This document shows positions 1-5,374 of a stretch of DNA of 5,454 nucleotides, piece after piece. The first letter of the stretch is position 1. Each line of letters begins with the position of its first letter. The notes below the pieces were generated by a model. That model had not been told where the DNA came from, ran no database searches, and saw only the letters and a list, made by a program, of their open reading frames with translations. The position numbers and the translations under genes were made by a program. The stretch lies in contig SACC01000105.1 of NCBI GenBank assembly GCA_009928745.1, forward strand, positions 1 to 5,454, in the 5' to 3' direction. The DNA comes from Clostridia bacterium. GTDB taxonomy: Bacteria > Bacillota > Clostridia > Christensenellales > CAG-1252.

Positions 1-583
1 CAATATAGGCGTGCTCGTTGAGCCGCTCGTCCTTTGCGGCTACGAAGATATCCACATCCGGATGCGCATCAGAAAGCGCTTTTATGCCCTCGGGAGCGGC
101 AATAAGACACATAAATTTTATGTTCTTAACGCCCTTCGCCTTCAAAAAGTTAATCGCCATTATCGCGCTGCCTCCGGTTGCAAGCATTGGATCTACTACA
201 ATAATATCTCTTTGTTCAACGTCGTTAGGCAACTTGCAATAATACTCGACAGGTTTTGTGGTCAAAGGATCTCTGTAACAGCCTATATGACCGACTTTTG
301 CAACAGGCACAAGCTTCAACAGCCCGTCAACCATACCGAGTCCTGCGCGTAATATCGGCACAATACCGAGTTTTTTGCCGGCAATAGCTTTTGCGGTAGT
401 CTTACAGATAGGAGTTTCTATTTCAATATCCTCAAGAATCAAATCTCTTGTCACTTCATATCCCATAAGTAAGGATATTTCTTCTAATAACTCCCTAAAA
501 TCCTTGCAGCTGGTTTCCTTACATCTCATTATGGATATCTTATGCGCGATAAGCGGATGATCCATTATTACTACTCTTGACAT
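1..583 (-). CDS. upp: Uracil phosphoribosyltransferase, 3' end cut by window
   Basis: Cytosolic pyrimidine-salvage enzyme that makes UMP and PPi from uracil and PRPP. The minus-strand frame is open from the ATG at 583-581 to the window edge, giving 194 residues; the family is usually about 208-209, so roughly 15 residues lie outside. It begins MSRVVIMDHPLIAHK, the typical family start. The PRPP-binding signature is intact at about residues 126-140 (DIIVVDPMLATGGSA), the conserved RAGLGM is at 79-84, and the last visible residues (LNEHAYI) match the conserved uracil-binding C-terminal segment. The start is set by GAGGAG a few bases upstream. It lies 61 bases downstream of rpiB on the same strand with no promoter recognised between them, so cotranscription from the promoter at 1140-1168 is likely. 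RpiB supplies ribose-5-phosphate, the precursor of PRPP, which makes the pairing sensible. Nothing in the visible part looks damaged. Confidence 0.96.
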   Translation of the reverse strand, partial: MSRVVIMDHPLIAHKISIMRCKETSCKDFRELLEEISLLMGYEVTRDLILEDIEIETPICKTTAKAIAGKKLGIVPILRAGLGMVDGLLKLVPVAKVGHIGCYRDPLTTKPVEYYCKLPNDVEQRDIIVVDPMLATGGSAIMAINFLKAKGVKNIKFMCLIAAPEGIKALSDAHPDVDIFVAAKDERLNEHAYI

Positions 584-606
584 ATTATTCTCCTCAATAA
601 CGCCTT

Positions 607-626
607 GCGTAATACTTTAATTACGC
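607..626 (-). other. Intercistronic hairpin between rpiB and upp
   Basis: A perfect 7-bp inverted repeat (GCGTAAT and ATTACGC) with a 6-base loop sits in the rpiB-upp spacer, ending about 23 bases before the upp start. No T-tract follows it on the minus strand, so it is not an intrinsic terminator. It may stabilise or mark a processing site in the mRNA. An alternative pairing with the rpiB 3' end is described in the findings. Confidence 0.4.
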
Positions 627-644
627 GACGGCAATTATTTACGC

Positions 645-1103
645 TTAGTATTTTACGCAGTTTTCTCTTGCCTCTATCTCGGCGATTTTATCAATTCGTT
701 TTTGGTGTCTGCCGCCTGCATAAGAAGTATTAAGCCACAGACTAACCAGTTTTACTGCCTTTTCGGGGGATACAATTCTTCCACCGAGTCCTAATATGTT
801 CGCATTATTATGTTCGGCGCAAGCGCTTGCAGAGAACTCATCCGATACAACCGCCGCCCTTATTCCTCTTACCTTGTTAGCGGCAATCGTGATGCCGATA
901 CCGGTACCGCATAGAAGTATACCTTTGTCGGCAACTTTCTTAACAACTGCGTCCGCTACCTTAACCGCAAAATCGGGATAATCGCAAGATTCGGTACTAT
1001 CAGTGCCAAAATCGGTGTAATCAATGCCGTTATTGCTAAGATATTCGATAATCGCGGGCTTCAACACTATTCCGCCGTGGTCGCATCCTATCGCTATTCT
1101 CAT
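645..1103 (-). CDS. rpiB: Ribose-5-phosphate isomerase B
   Basis: Cytosolic sugar-phosphate isomerase of the RpiB/LacAB family, interconverting ribose-5-phosphate and ribulose-5-phosphate in the non-oxidative pentose phosphate pathway. Two ATG codons stand in tandem (1106 and 1103). The Shine-Dalgarno GGAGG at 1109-1113 is only 2 bases from the first but 5 from the second, so the second is chosen, giving 152 aa, a normal family length. Numbered from the first ATG, which gives E. coli RpiB numbering, the active-site residues are visible: Asp9-His10 in GCDHGG, catalytic Cys66 and Thr68 in the phosphate/anion-hole loop CGTGIG, His99 in EHNNANIL, and Arg133 and Arg137 in GGRHQKRID. It has its own strong promoter (1140-1168) and is followed after 61 bases by upp. 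This corresponds to ywlF of B. subtilis. Specificity for ribose rather than another pentose or hexose phosphate is inferred from these residues and the context. Confidence 0.96.
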   Translation of the reverse strand: MRIAIGCDHGGIVLKPAIIEYLSNNGIDYTDFGTDSTESCDYPDFAVKVADAVVKKVADKGILLCGTGIGITIAANKVRGIRAAVVSDEFSASACAEHNNANILGLGGRIVSPEKAVKLVSLWLNTSYAGGRHQKRIDKIAEIEARENCVKY

Positions 1104-1108
1104 CATTA

Positions 1109-1113
1109 CCTCC
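1109..1113 (-). promoter_or_regulatory. Ribosome binding site of rpiB, decides the start
   Basis: AAGGAGGT on the minus strand with the GGAGG core here. The 5-base spacing to the ATG at 1103 is workable, while the 2-base spacing to the ATG at 1106 is too short, which favours the second Met of the MM pair. Confidence 0.7.
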
Positions 1114-1139
1114 TTGAAGATAATCTCAAAGCTAACAAA

Positions 1140-1168
1140 ATTTTAACATCCGCAAAAAAGATTGTCAA
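1140..1168 (-). promoter_or_regulatory. Sigma-A type promoter for rpiB-upp
   Basis: TTGACA (1168-1163) and TAAAAT (1145-1140) are separated by exactly 17 bp: a perfect -35 and a one-mismatch -10. The start of transcription is expected near 1133, giving a leader of about 30 bases before rpiB. It lies in the 137-base gap after the phosphatase gene, so rpiB-upp can be transcribed independently of tsaC-ywlE. No intrinsic terminator was recognised between the phosphatase stop and this promoter, so read-through from upstream is also possible. Confidence 0.85.
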
Positions 1169-1240
1169 GCATTTAACAAGCTTTGATTTATCCATAACAC
1201 ACTTTTTAATTTCTGTAATCAGACTTTTCGACTCTTTTGC

Positions 1241-1681
1241 TTAGCGCAGTATTTCGGGCAATTTGTCCACCAATATGTCTAGCGCTTTTTCCAGTTCTCT
1301 TGCGCAATAAATATACTCTTCTTTCGTACCGCCGTACGGGTCTATAATATCTCCGCATCCGGTCAGCGCGTCAAGCGCGGTTGCATTAGTTGGAAAGTTG
1401 AGTTGCATTAGATGGCGATAGGTAAGGGCAATAACAAGATCGCAACTCTTTATAAGCTCCTCTGTCGCCTGCGTAGAACAATGCCGTCCGAGGTCGATAC
1501 CCATTGCGCCGAGCGCCTCTCGGGCATATTGACTGATATCCTCTTCTACTGCCGCATAAGTACCCATTGAAATAACCGAATAATCTTGATAACCGCGGCT
1601 ATTCAGTTTTTCTCTTAATATATGTTCTGCCATAGGCGAACGGCAGGTATTACCTGTACAAACAAAAGCGATTATTTTCAT
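1241..1681 (-). CDS. ywlE: Low-molecular-weight protein phosphatase, YwlE-type arginine phosphatase
   Basis: Cytosolic low-molecular-weight protein phosphatase, 146 aa, a usual length for the family. The P-loop CX5R(S/T) is at the N-terminus: Cys8 is the nucleophile, followed by TGNT-Cys13-Arg14-Ser15. The general acid is Asp114 in DPYGG. The fifth loop position is Thr12, as in B. subtilis YwlE (Thr11), where this residue gives specificity for phosphoarginine; ordinary tyrosine phosphatases of this fold usually carry Ile there. The likely role is therefore to reverse protein arginine phosphorylation of the kind made by McsB, which marks proteins for ClpCP; no mcsB is in the window, so this is inferred. 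The ATG overlaps the tsaC stop codon by one base (TAATG), with AGGGG 9 bases upstream inside the tsaC reading frame, so translational coupling is likely. The same gene order (ywlC, then ywlE, then rpiB) is known from Bacillus. Acting on phosphotyrosine instead remains possible. Confidence 0.92.
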   Translation of the reverse strand: MKIIAFVCTGNTCRSPMAEHILREKLNSRGYQDYSVISMGTYAAVEEDISQYAREALGAMGIDLGRHCSTQATEELIKSCDLVIALTYRHLMQLNFPTNATALDALTGCGDIIDPYGGTKEEYIYCARELEKALDILVDKLPEILR

Positions 1682-2661
1682 TATCTGCTTCCCCTGTTCT
1701 CCGCCTTGCGGGCTCTATTCATAATAGAATAGAACACACCATCATCGCCGAGATTCTCTATTAATATCAAATCATATTTTTTCTCACCCTCGTGAAGAAG
1801 GGCGTACAATCTGTTGGCTACTTCCTTGCCGTCTTTGCCAAGAGACCAACATTCGCGCGCTCCAAAAAGCGTTACGGTATCCTCTTTTGCTAAGATTATT
1901 GCCTTTTGATTTTTTGCGACGCTTTGGTCGTACAGCGCGGCTATAGAGTCAGTATTATCCCCCACAACGCAAGCGCAATGAGGTGAATAATGCACATATT
2001 TCATACCAGGCGCAAGCGCGGTGCGAACCTCTCCCGTATGATAGTTTACCTTGCATACTTTCTCCAGCATTTCGCGGGTAATAATACCTGGGCGGAGTAT
2101 AGTCGGGATTGCTCCGGTCAAATCTATTATGGTGCTTTCTATACCGATATCGCAACTTCCACCGTCAATAATCAGCGGTATTTTTCCGCCGAGATCCTCC
2201 ATAACATGCGAAGCCTTTGTTGGGCTTACGTGCTTTGAAGCGTTAGCTGAAGGCGCAGCAATAGGACCGCTTTGCTTAATCAACTCCCTTGCCGCAGGAT
2301 GAGAGGGAAAGCGTACTCCCACTGTGTCCAAGCCCGCAGTAACTATATCCGGGATATTTGCATTTTTTTTCATTATCATAGTCAGCGGTCCCGGACAAAA
2401 CGCATTATAAAGTTCATACGCAAGCTTCGGAATACTCTCTACGATTGCGTTAAGCTGCGCAAACTCATTAAGGTGAACGATAAGCGGATTATCCGACGGA
2501 CGACCTTTCGCCTCAAAAATTTTGGCAACTGCGGCGCTGTTTTGCGCATCCGCGCCCAGCCCGTAAACCGTCTCTGTGGGAAAAGCCACAACCTCGCCAG
2601 CTTTTATCAGTTCGGCTCCCATAGCAATGTATTCTTGACCGCTACCAATTTTTGTCAACAT
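1681..2661 (-). CDS. tsaC: L-threonylcarbamoyladenylate synthase, Sua5 type with C-terminal domain
   Basis: Makes threonylcarbamoyl-AMP from threonine, bicarbonate and ATP, the first step of t6A37 modification of tRNAs reading ANN codons; TsaB, TsaD and TsaE (not in the window) complete it. At 326 aa this is the long Sua5/YwlC form rather than the short TsaC of about 190 aa. The YrdC-type catalytic domain covers about residues 8-195: PTETVYGLG at 28-36, KGRPSDNPL at 52-60, the PGPLT loop at 90-94, VGVRFP at 114-119, APSAN at 136-140, ESTIID at 175-180 and LRPG at 189-192. The Sua5 linker motif APGMKYVHYSP follows at 217-227, then a C-terminal Rossmann-like Sua5 domain to the end. The start at 2661 fits the usual N-terminal length, but its ribosome binding site is poor (only AGG close to the ATG); the next Met (residue 14) has none. 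It is first in the tsaC-ywlE unit. Confidence 0.95.
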   Translation of the reverse strand: MLTKIGSGQEYIAMGAELIKAGEVVAFPTETVYGLGADAQNSAAVAKIFEAKGRPSDNPLIVHLNEFAQLNAIVESIPKLAYELYNAFCPGPLTMIMKKNANIPDIVTAGLDTVGVRFPSHPAARELIKQSGPIAAPSANASKHVSPTKASHVMEDLGGKIPLIIDGGSCDIGIESTIIDLTGAIPTILRPGIITREMLEKVCKVNYHTGEVRTALAPGMKYVHYSPHCACVVGDNTDSIAALYDQSVAKNQKAIILAKEDTVTLFGARECWSLGKDGKEVANRLYALLHEGEKKYDLILIENLGDDGVFYSIMNRARKAENRGSR

Positions 2662-2670
2662 AACCTATAT

Positions 2671-2679
2671 ATTATAACA
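2671..2679 (-). promoter_or_regulatory. Extended -10 promoter element for tsaC-ywlE
   Basis: On the minus strand TGT precedes a perfect TATAAT (2676-2671), an extended -10 element. No good -35 is found 16-18 bp upstream, which extended -10 promoters can tolerate. Transcription would start near 2664, only a few bases before the tsaC ATG at 2661, so the mRNA would be almost leaderless. The AT-richness of the region makes chance TATAAT matches common. Confidence 0.5.
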
Positions 2680-2831
2680 TAAGTAATAATACTTTGTATC
2701 ATTAATTAATAAATTCACAATAGGTTCAATTGAATCATTTTCTTGGTTTTTGCCTATTTATTAAGAATCTTTAATTATCTTAAACATATCTTATTATAAT
2801 GTTGAAGCGATAATATTTACTATATTAATAT

Positions 2832-2866
2832 AATGTGTTATTATTAAGTCACAAATGTGTTATTAT
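2832..2866. repeat. 13-bp direct repeat, 22-bp period, upstream of the membrane protein gene
   Basis: AATGTGTTATTAT occurs exactly at 2832-2844 and again at 2854-2866. The 22-bp period is about two turns of the helix, so both copies face the same side of DNA. The second copy runs into the TATAAT at 2864-2869. This is the layout of a paired operator, but the sequence is AT-rich and no regulator is identified. Confidence 0.45.
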
Positions 2867-2940
2867 AATAGCATGATGACGGGGAATGTATTGCTTGAAA
2901 AGTGCTTGTTAATTTTTGATAGGTTACGGAGGTTGTTAAA

Positions 2941-4686
2941 ATGAATGTTATTTATGAGTTTTTTAATGGATTAGCGGATAAAATACCGCTTACTTTCTTG
3001 CATGGCAATTTTAGCTTATACGGATATGATTTTTCCAGATTGTTTGCGTTGGCTGTTGCCTTGCTTCTTCTAGTTATTATTATAATAATAGCAGTCTCTG
3101 TCTCACGAGGCAAAAAGAAAAGAAAAAAAGCTGCGACTCCTATTCCTGTTACCGATAATGTCGCAAAAACCGTCGACAATGACTCTCCGCTATCCGAAAA
3201 GCAAGCGAAAGCAGCTAATTACTCGCAAAATACGCTTTTAAAAGCCGTAGCAACCCCTACTTTTGAGCTTGAGATGATGAGTGAAGAAGAACAGCTTTCC
3301 GCAGCAGAACAGATTGTCGATATTCATCAGGTTATAATTGACGATATGAATGAAGCTGACAAGGCGACAATGCTTGACGAATTCGATTTTGATATAGAAA
3401 TAGACGCGCTATGCGATTTTGATACCGACCTTACGGAGACAGATGACGATGAAGACGAGATTGAAGAGGAGATAGAGCAAGTACTGGCGCAGCCTCAAGT
3501 AGAACTAAAAAAATCTTTACCCGCTACAATTAAAAAGGCGGATGTCAGATATGAGCGTTCTTTCGCGGCAAAGCTTGTTCAAACAACCTCTAATAATAAA
3601 GCTAGATACAATGTTATAAAAAATATGTTCAATAATTATCACAAGGTACGCAATACGGTAAGCTGGAATAACGAAAGCTTTATCTCAGGCAAAAATCTTA
3701 TCGCGCGTATTTATCTTATCGGCAAAACGTTGCGCCTGTGTCTTGCGCTTAATCCCGCAGATTATGACGCTAGCATTTATCATCAAGAAGATAAAAGCGA
3801 TACAAGCAAATATAAGAGCGTACCCATGATGATAAAAATCAAATCCAGACTCGGACTTAAAAGAGCGGTATCTCTTGTTATGGACCTTGCGGACAATTTC
3901 GGGTTGAAGAAATCCAACCGCATTGAGATTGTGGATTACATAGCGGCTAACGTTTATCAACCTGATAAAGAATTGTTAAGGAGAGGCTTGTTAAGATTGG
4001 AAGATCCCAACCGTTTTAAAATCGCTCCAACAACCAATAACACGCAAGTAGCCGCTAAGGGCGCAAAAGTCAATGCGCAACCGGCAACCATAAACAAGAC
4101 GGCAATTAAGATAGCGCCCTCAAGTGATAAAAATCAAGAGTCTACTAAAGCAACTGTAACTTCAAAAGCCGCAAAATCAGCTGACACGACAAAATCCGTT
4201 ACACCTGTTAAGGCGGCAGAGACGAAAAAGCCCGTTGCGGCTGCAAAAACAACAGAGACTACAAAATCCGCCAAAGCGCCCGCAAAGCAGGCAATACCTG
4301 TAAAACGCGCGCAAATTGCAGCGGCAGACGCTACTGAAAAGGCGGAAAAATATGGCGGCAAATATGTTTTTGTTAAGAAAGTAGATGGCATTCATTTTGC
4401 GCTTATTGCTAACAATGGTCAGCTGCTTTTGGAAAGCATGACTGGCTACACCTCTCCCGCAGGCGCAAAAAGAGGTATTGACACCTTCAAAAAAGCTGTT
4501 AGTGAAGGCGAGTTCCTTGTAGACGATGACAAATTCGGAAGACATAGATTTATATTGAAAAGCAAAAATTCTATCTCTTCGTATAGTGGTGAGGCTTACA
4601 AAACCAAAGTTGCGGCAGAGTCCTCCGCTCAATCGGTCAAAAGATTCGCTTTGACGGCAGCAATAATTCCTTTTGAAGAAGAATAA
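2941..4686 (+). CDS. Single-pass membrane protein with C-terminal tandem DUF1508 (YegP-like) repeats; function unknown
   Basis: Protein of 581 aa; function unknown. Residues 1-33 are a short N-terminal tail, 34-55 one strongly hydrophobic helix (LLLLVIIIIIAV core), then a basic cluster GKKKRKK (57-63). By the positive-inside rule the tail is outside and the bulk cytoplasmic. About 108-182 is very acidic (LTETDDDEDEIEEEIEQ at 163-179). About 203-325 looks like a compact alpha/beta domain (RSFAAKLVQ, a long helix, VSWNNESFISGKNLIARIYLIGKTLRLCLAL); from memory similar modules occur in hypothetical clostridial proteins, but I cannot name a family. About 361-468 is a low-complexity Lys/Ala/Thr/Pro linker. 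The C-terminus holds two DUF1508/YegP-type repeats: about 473-520 (GKYVFVKKVDGIHFALIANNG, GYTSPAGAKRGIDTFKK) and 521-569 (GRHRFILKSKN, GEAYKTKVAAESSAQSVKRF). GGAGG (2928-2932) lies 8 bases before the ATG. It appears monocistronic, ending at the terminator 4753-4778. Confidence 0.9.
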   Translation: MNVIYEFFNGLADKIPLTFLHGNFSLYGYDFSRLFALAVALLLLVIIIIIAVSVSRGKKKRKKAATPIPVTDNVAKTVDNDSPLSEKQAKAANYSQNTLLKAVATPTFELEMMSEEEQLSAAEQIVDIHQVIIDDMNEADKATMLDEFDFDIEIDALCDFDTDLTETDDDEDEIEEEIEQVLAQPQVELKKSLPATIKKADVRYERSFAAKLVQTTSNNKARYNVIKNMFNNYHKVRNTVSWNNESFISGKNLIARIYLIGKTLRLCLALNPADYDASIYHQEDKSDTSKYKSVPMMIKIKSRLGLKRAVSLVMDLADNFGLKKSNRIEIVDYIAANVYQPDKELLRRGLLRLEDPNRFKIAPTTNNTQVAAKGAKVNAQPATINKTAIKIAPSSDKNQESTKATVTSKAAKSADTTKSVTPVKAAETKKPVAAAKTTETTKSAKAPAKQAIPVKRAQIAAADATEKAEKYGGKYVFVKKVDGIHFALIANNGQLLLESMTGYTSPAGAKRGIDTFKKAVSEGEFLVDDDKFGRHRFILKSKNSISSYSGEAYKTKVAAESSAQSVKRFALTAAIIPFEEE

Positions 4687-4752
4687 TTGCACTTAGTTAA
4701 AGTTGTTACAATTAACAGCGCATACTATGTTGAAACAGTGAACACACTTAGC

Positions 4753-4778
4753 AAAAAAAGCCGACAACGGCTTTTTTT
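4753..4778. terminator. Bidirectional intrinsic terminator
   Basis: A perfect 11-bp inverted repeat, AAAAAAAGCCG at 4753-4763 and CGGCTTTTTTT at 4768-4778, with the tetraloop ACAA. GC-rich core flanked by A7 and T7 tracts gives a hairpin followed by a U-run on either strand. It sits between convergent genes, 66 bases after the membrane protein stop and 78 bases beyond the tautomerase stop, and can end both transcripts. Confidence 0.93.
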
Positions 4779-4856
4779 ATTGTAGGCAGTAACATGCTAG
4801 CGGTCTTTTTTATATTTTGACCCACTACCATACTACAATAGCGCAAGTTTACTTAA

Positions 4857-5093
4857 TTACAGCAAATCCTTCGGATCGTAATCAGGTTCTACATAAATTG
4901 ACGCGCCTTTATTATCGACTTCTTGCGCAAAAACATCTTGCCATTCCTCTGCGGTATAATCCTCTATTGACAAAGAAATATAGGCTCTAGGCACCGATAA
5001 TGATTCGATTAGCGCATTAGTTAACGCTACGGCAATCTTTTTTTTCTGTTCTTCCGTTCTTCCCTTCAACATTTTTACAGCTATATGCGGCAT
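4857..5093 (-). CDS. 4-oxalocrotonate tautomerase family protein, PptA-like
   Basis: Small cytosolic enzyme of the tautomerase superfamily, in which the N-terminal proline, exposed after Met removal, is the catalytic base for keto-enol tautomerisation. The frame opens further upstream, but the start is placed at 5093: it gives the family N-terminus MPHIAVKMLKGRTEEQK, with Pro1 and Arg11 (mature numbering), and GGAGG (5100-5104) stands 6 bases upstream. The 78-aa length and the C-terminal half (SIEDYTAEEWQDVFAQEVD, then VEPDY) resemble E. coli PptA/YdcE (about 77 aa) more than the 62-aa classic 4-OT. The position of Arg39, which matters for dicarboxylate substrates in true 4-OT, is Ser here, so the classic 4-oxalocrotonate reaction is unlikely; the physiological substrate is unknown. 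It is monocistronic, with its own promoter (5122-5150), and converges on the terminator at 4753-4778. Confidence 0.88.
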   Translation of the reverse strand: MPHIAVKMLKGRTEEQKKKIAVALTNALIESLSVPRAYISLSIEDYTAEEWQDVFAQEVDNKGASIYVEPDYDPKDLL

Positions 5094-5099
5094 ACGTAA

Positions 5100-5104
5100 C
5101 CTCC
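5100..5104 (-). promoter_or_regulatory. Ribosome binding site of the tautomerase gene, decides the start
   Basis: GGAGG on the minus strand, 6 bases before the ATG at 5093. Together with the need for Pro directly after Met, it rules out the longer frame beginning at 5153, which would also start upstream of the promoter. Confidence 0.8.
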
Positions 5105-5121
5105 AAAATAAAACTACTATA

Positions 5122-5150
5122 ATAATATCACTTAATTGCGCAGTCTTCAA
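5122..5150 (-). promoter_or_regulatory. Sigma-A type promoter for the tautomerase gene
   Basis: TTGAAG (5150-5145), a 17-bp spacer, then TATTAT (5127-5122) preceded by TGA (5130-5128), which makes it also an extended -10. Transcription should begin near 5115, leaving a leader of about 20 bases that contains the GGAGG site. Confidence 0.75.
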
Positions 5151-5374
5151 CAAAATAATTTTTTAATGCTTTATTTATCGGTTTTTATCGATTTACTATT
5201 TTTCGTAAAGGTAATAATTAGCAAATATACGGTAATCAGTTAAATTTTTTCATATAGAAGTTTGCAAAAATCGACAAAAATAGTAAAAACAATACAAAAA
5301 TAGCCTAGTTTATTTTACTCAATTTAGTCTTTTTTGCGTTACAATTAGGTATATAAGGGATATGTGAGGGAATT

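Larger units (their letters stand above)
2662..2940. promoter_or_regulatory. AT-rich divergent intergenic region
   Basis: This region separates tsaC (leftward) from the 581-aa membrane protein gene (rightward) and must carry promoters for both. It is strikingly AT-rich with many TATAAT-like hexamers. For the rightward gene, candidates are TATAAT at 2864-2869, which has no good -35, and TTGAAG at 2802-2807 with TAATAT at 2826-2831 (18-bp spacer). I cannot decide between them. A 13-bp direct repeat and a short open frame overlapping the downstream start also lie here and are listed separately. Confidence 0.5.

Noticed and set aside
11..560. Plus-strand open frames opposite upp (11-352, 18-242, 375-560)
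   Set aside because: The minus strand encodes an unmistakable upp with all motifs; these frames are its complement.
1200..1243. Possible terminator after the phosphatase gene
   Set aside because: I found no GC-rich stem followed by a T-run on the minus strand between the stop codon and the rpiB promoter.
1990..2682. Overlapping plus-strand open frames opposite tsaC (1990-2238, 2051-2302, 2272-2682)
   Set aside because: They lie entirely or almost entirely opposite a well-conserved tsaC, have no family-like motifs, and overlap each other; they are shadows.
4094..4320. Tandem DNA repeat in the linker-coding region of the membrane protein
   Set aside because: The Lys/Ala/Thr similarity is compositional; no constant repeat unit or period is seen in the DNA or protein.
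4177..4692. Long minus-strand open frame (171 codons) opposite the 3' part of the membrane protein gene
   Set aside because: It is antisense to the Lys/Ala/Thr linker and DUF1508 region, has a Cys/Phe/Arg-rich composition typical of shadow frames, and crosses no independent promoter or ribosome binding site that I can see.
5171..5195. TTTATCG-like words resembling DnaA boxes
   Set aside because: They do not match the TTATCCACA consensus, and no replication genes or array of boxes are nearby.
5192..5287. 12-bp inverted repeat TTTACTATTTTT (5192-5203) and AAAAATAGTAAA (5276-5287) in the gap before the last gene
   Set aside because: The arms are 72 bases apart, almost pure A/T, and do not extend; chance is likely in such AT-rich sequence and no insertion-sequence or promoter logic fits.
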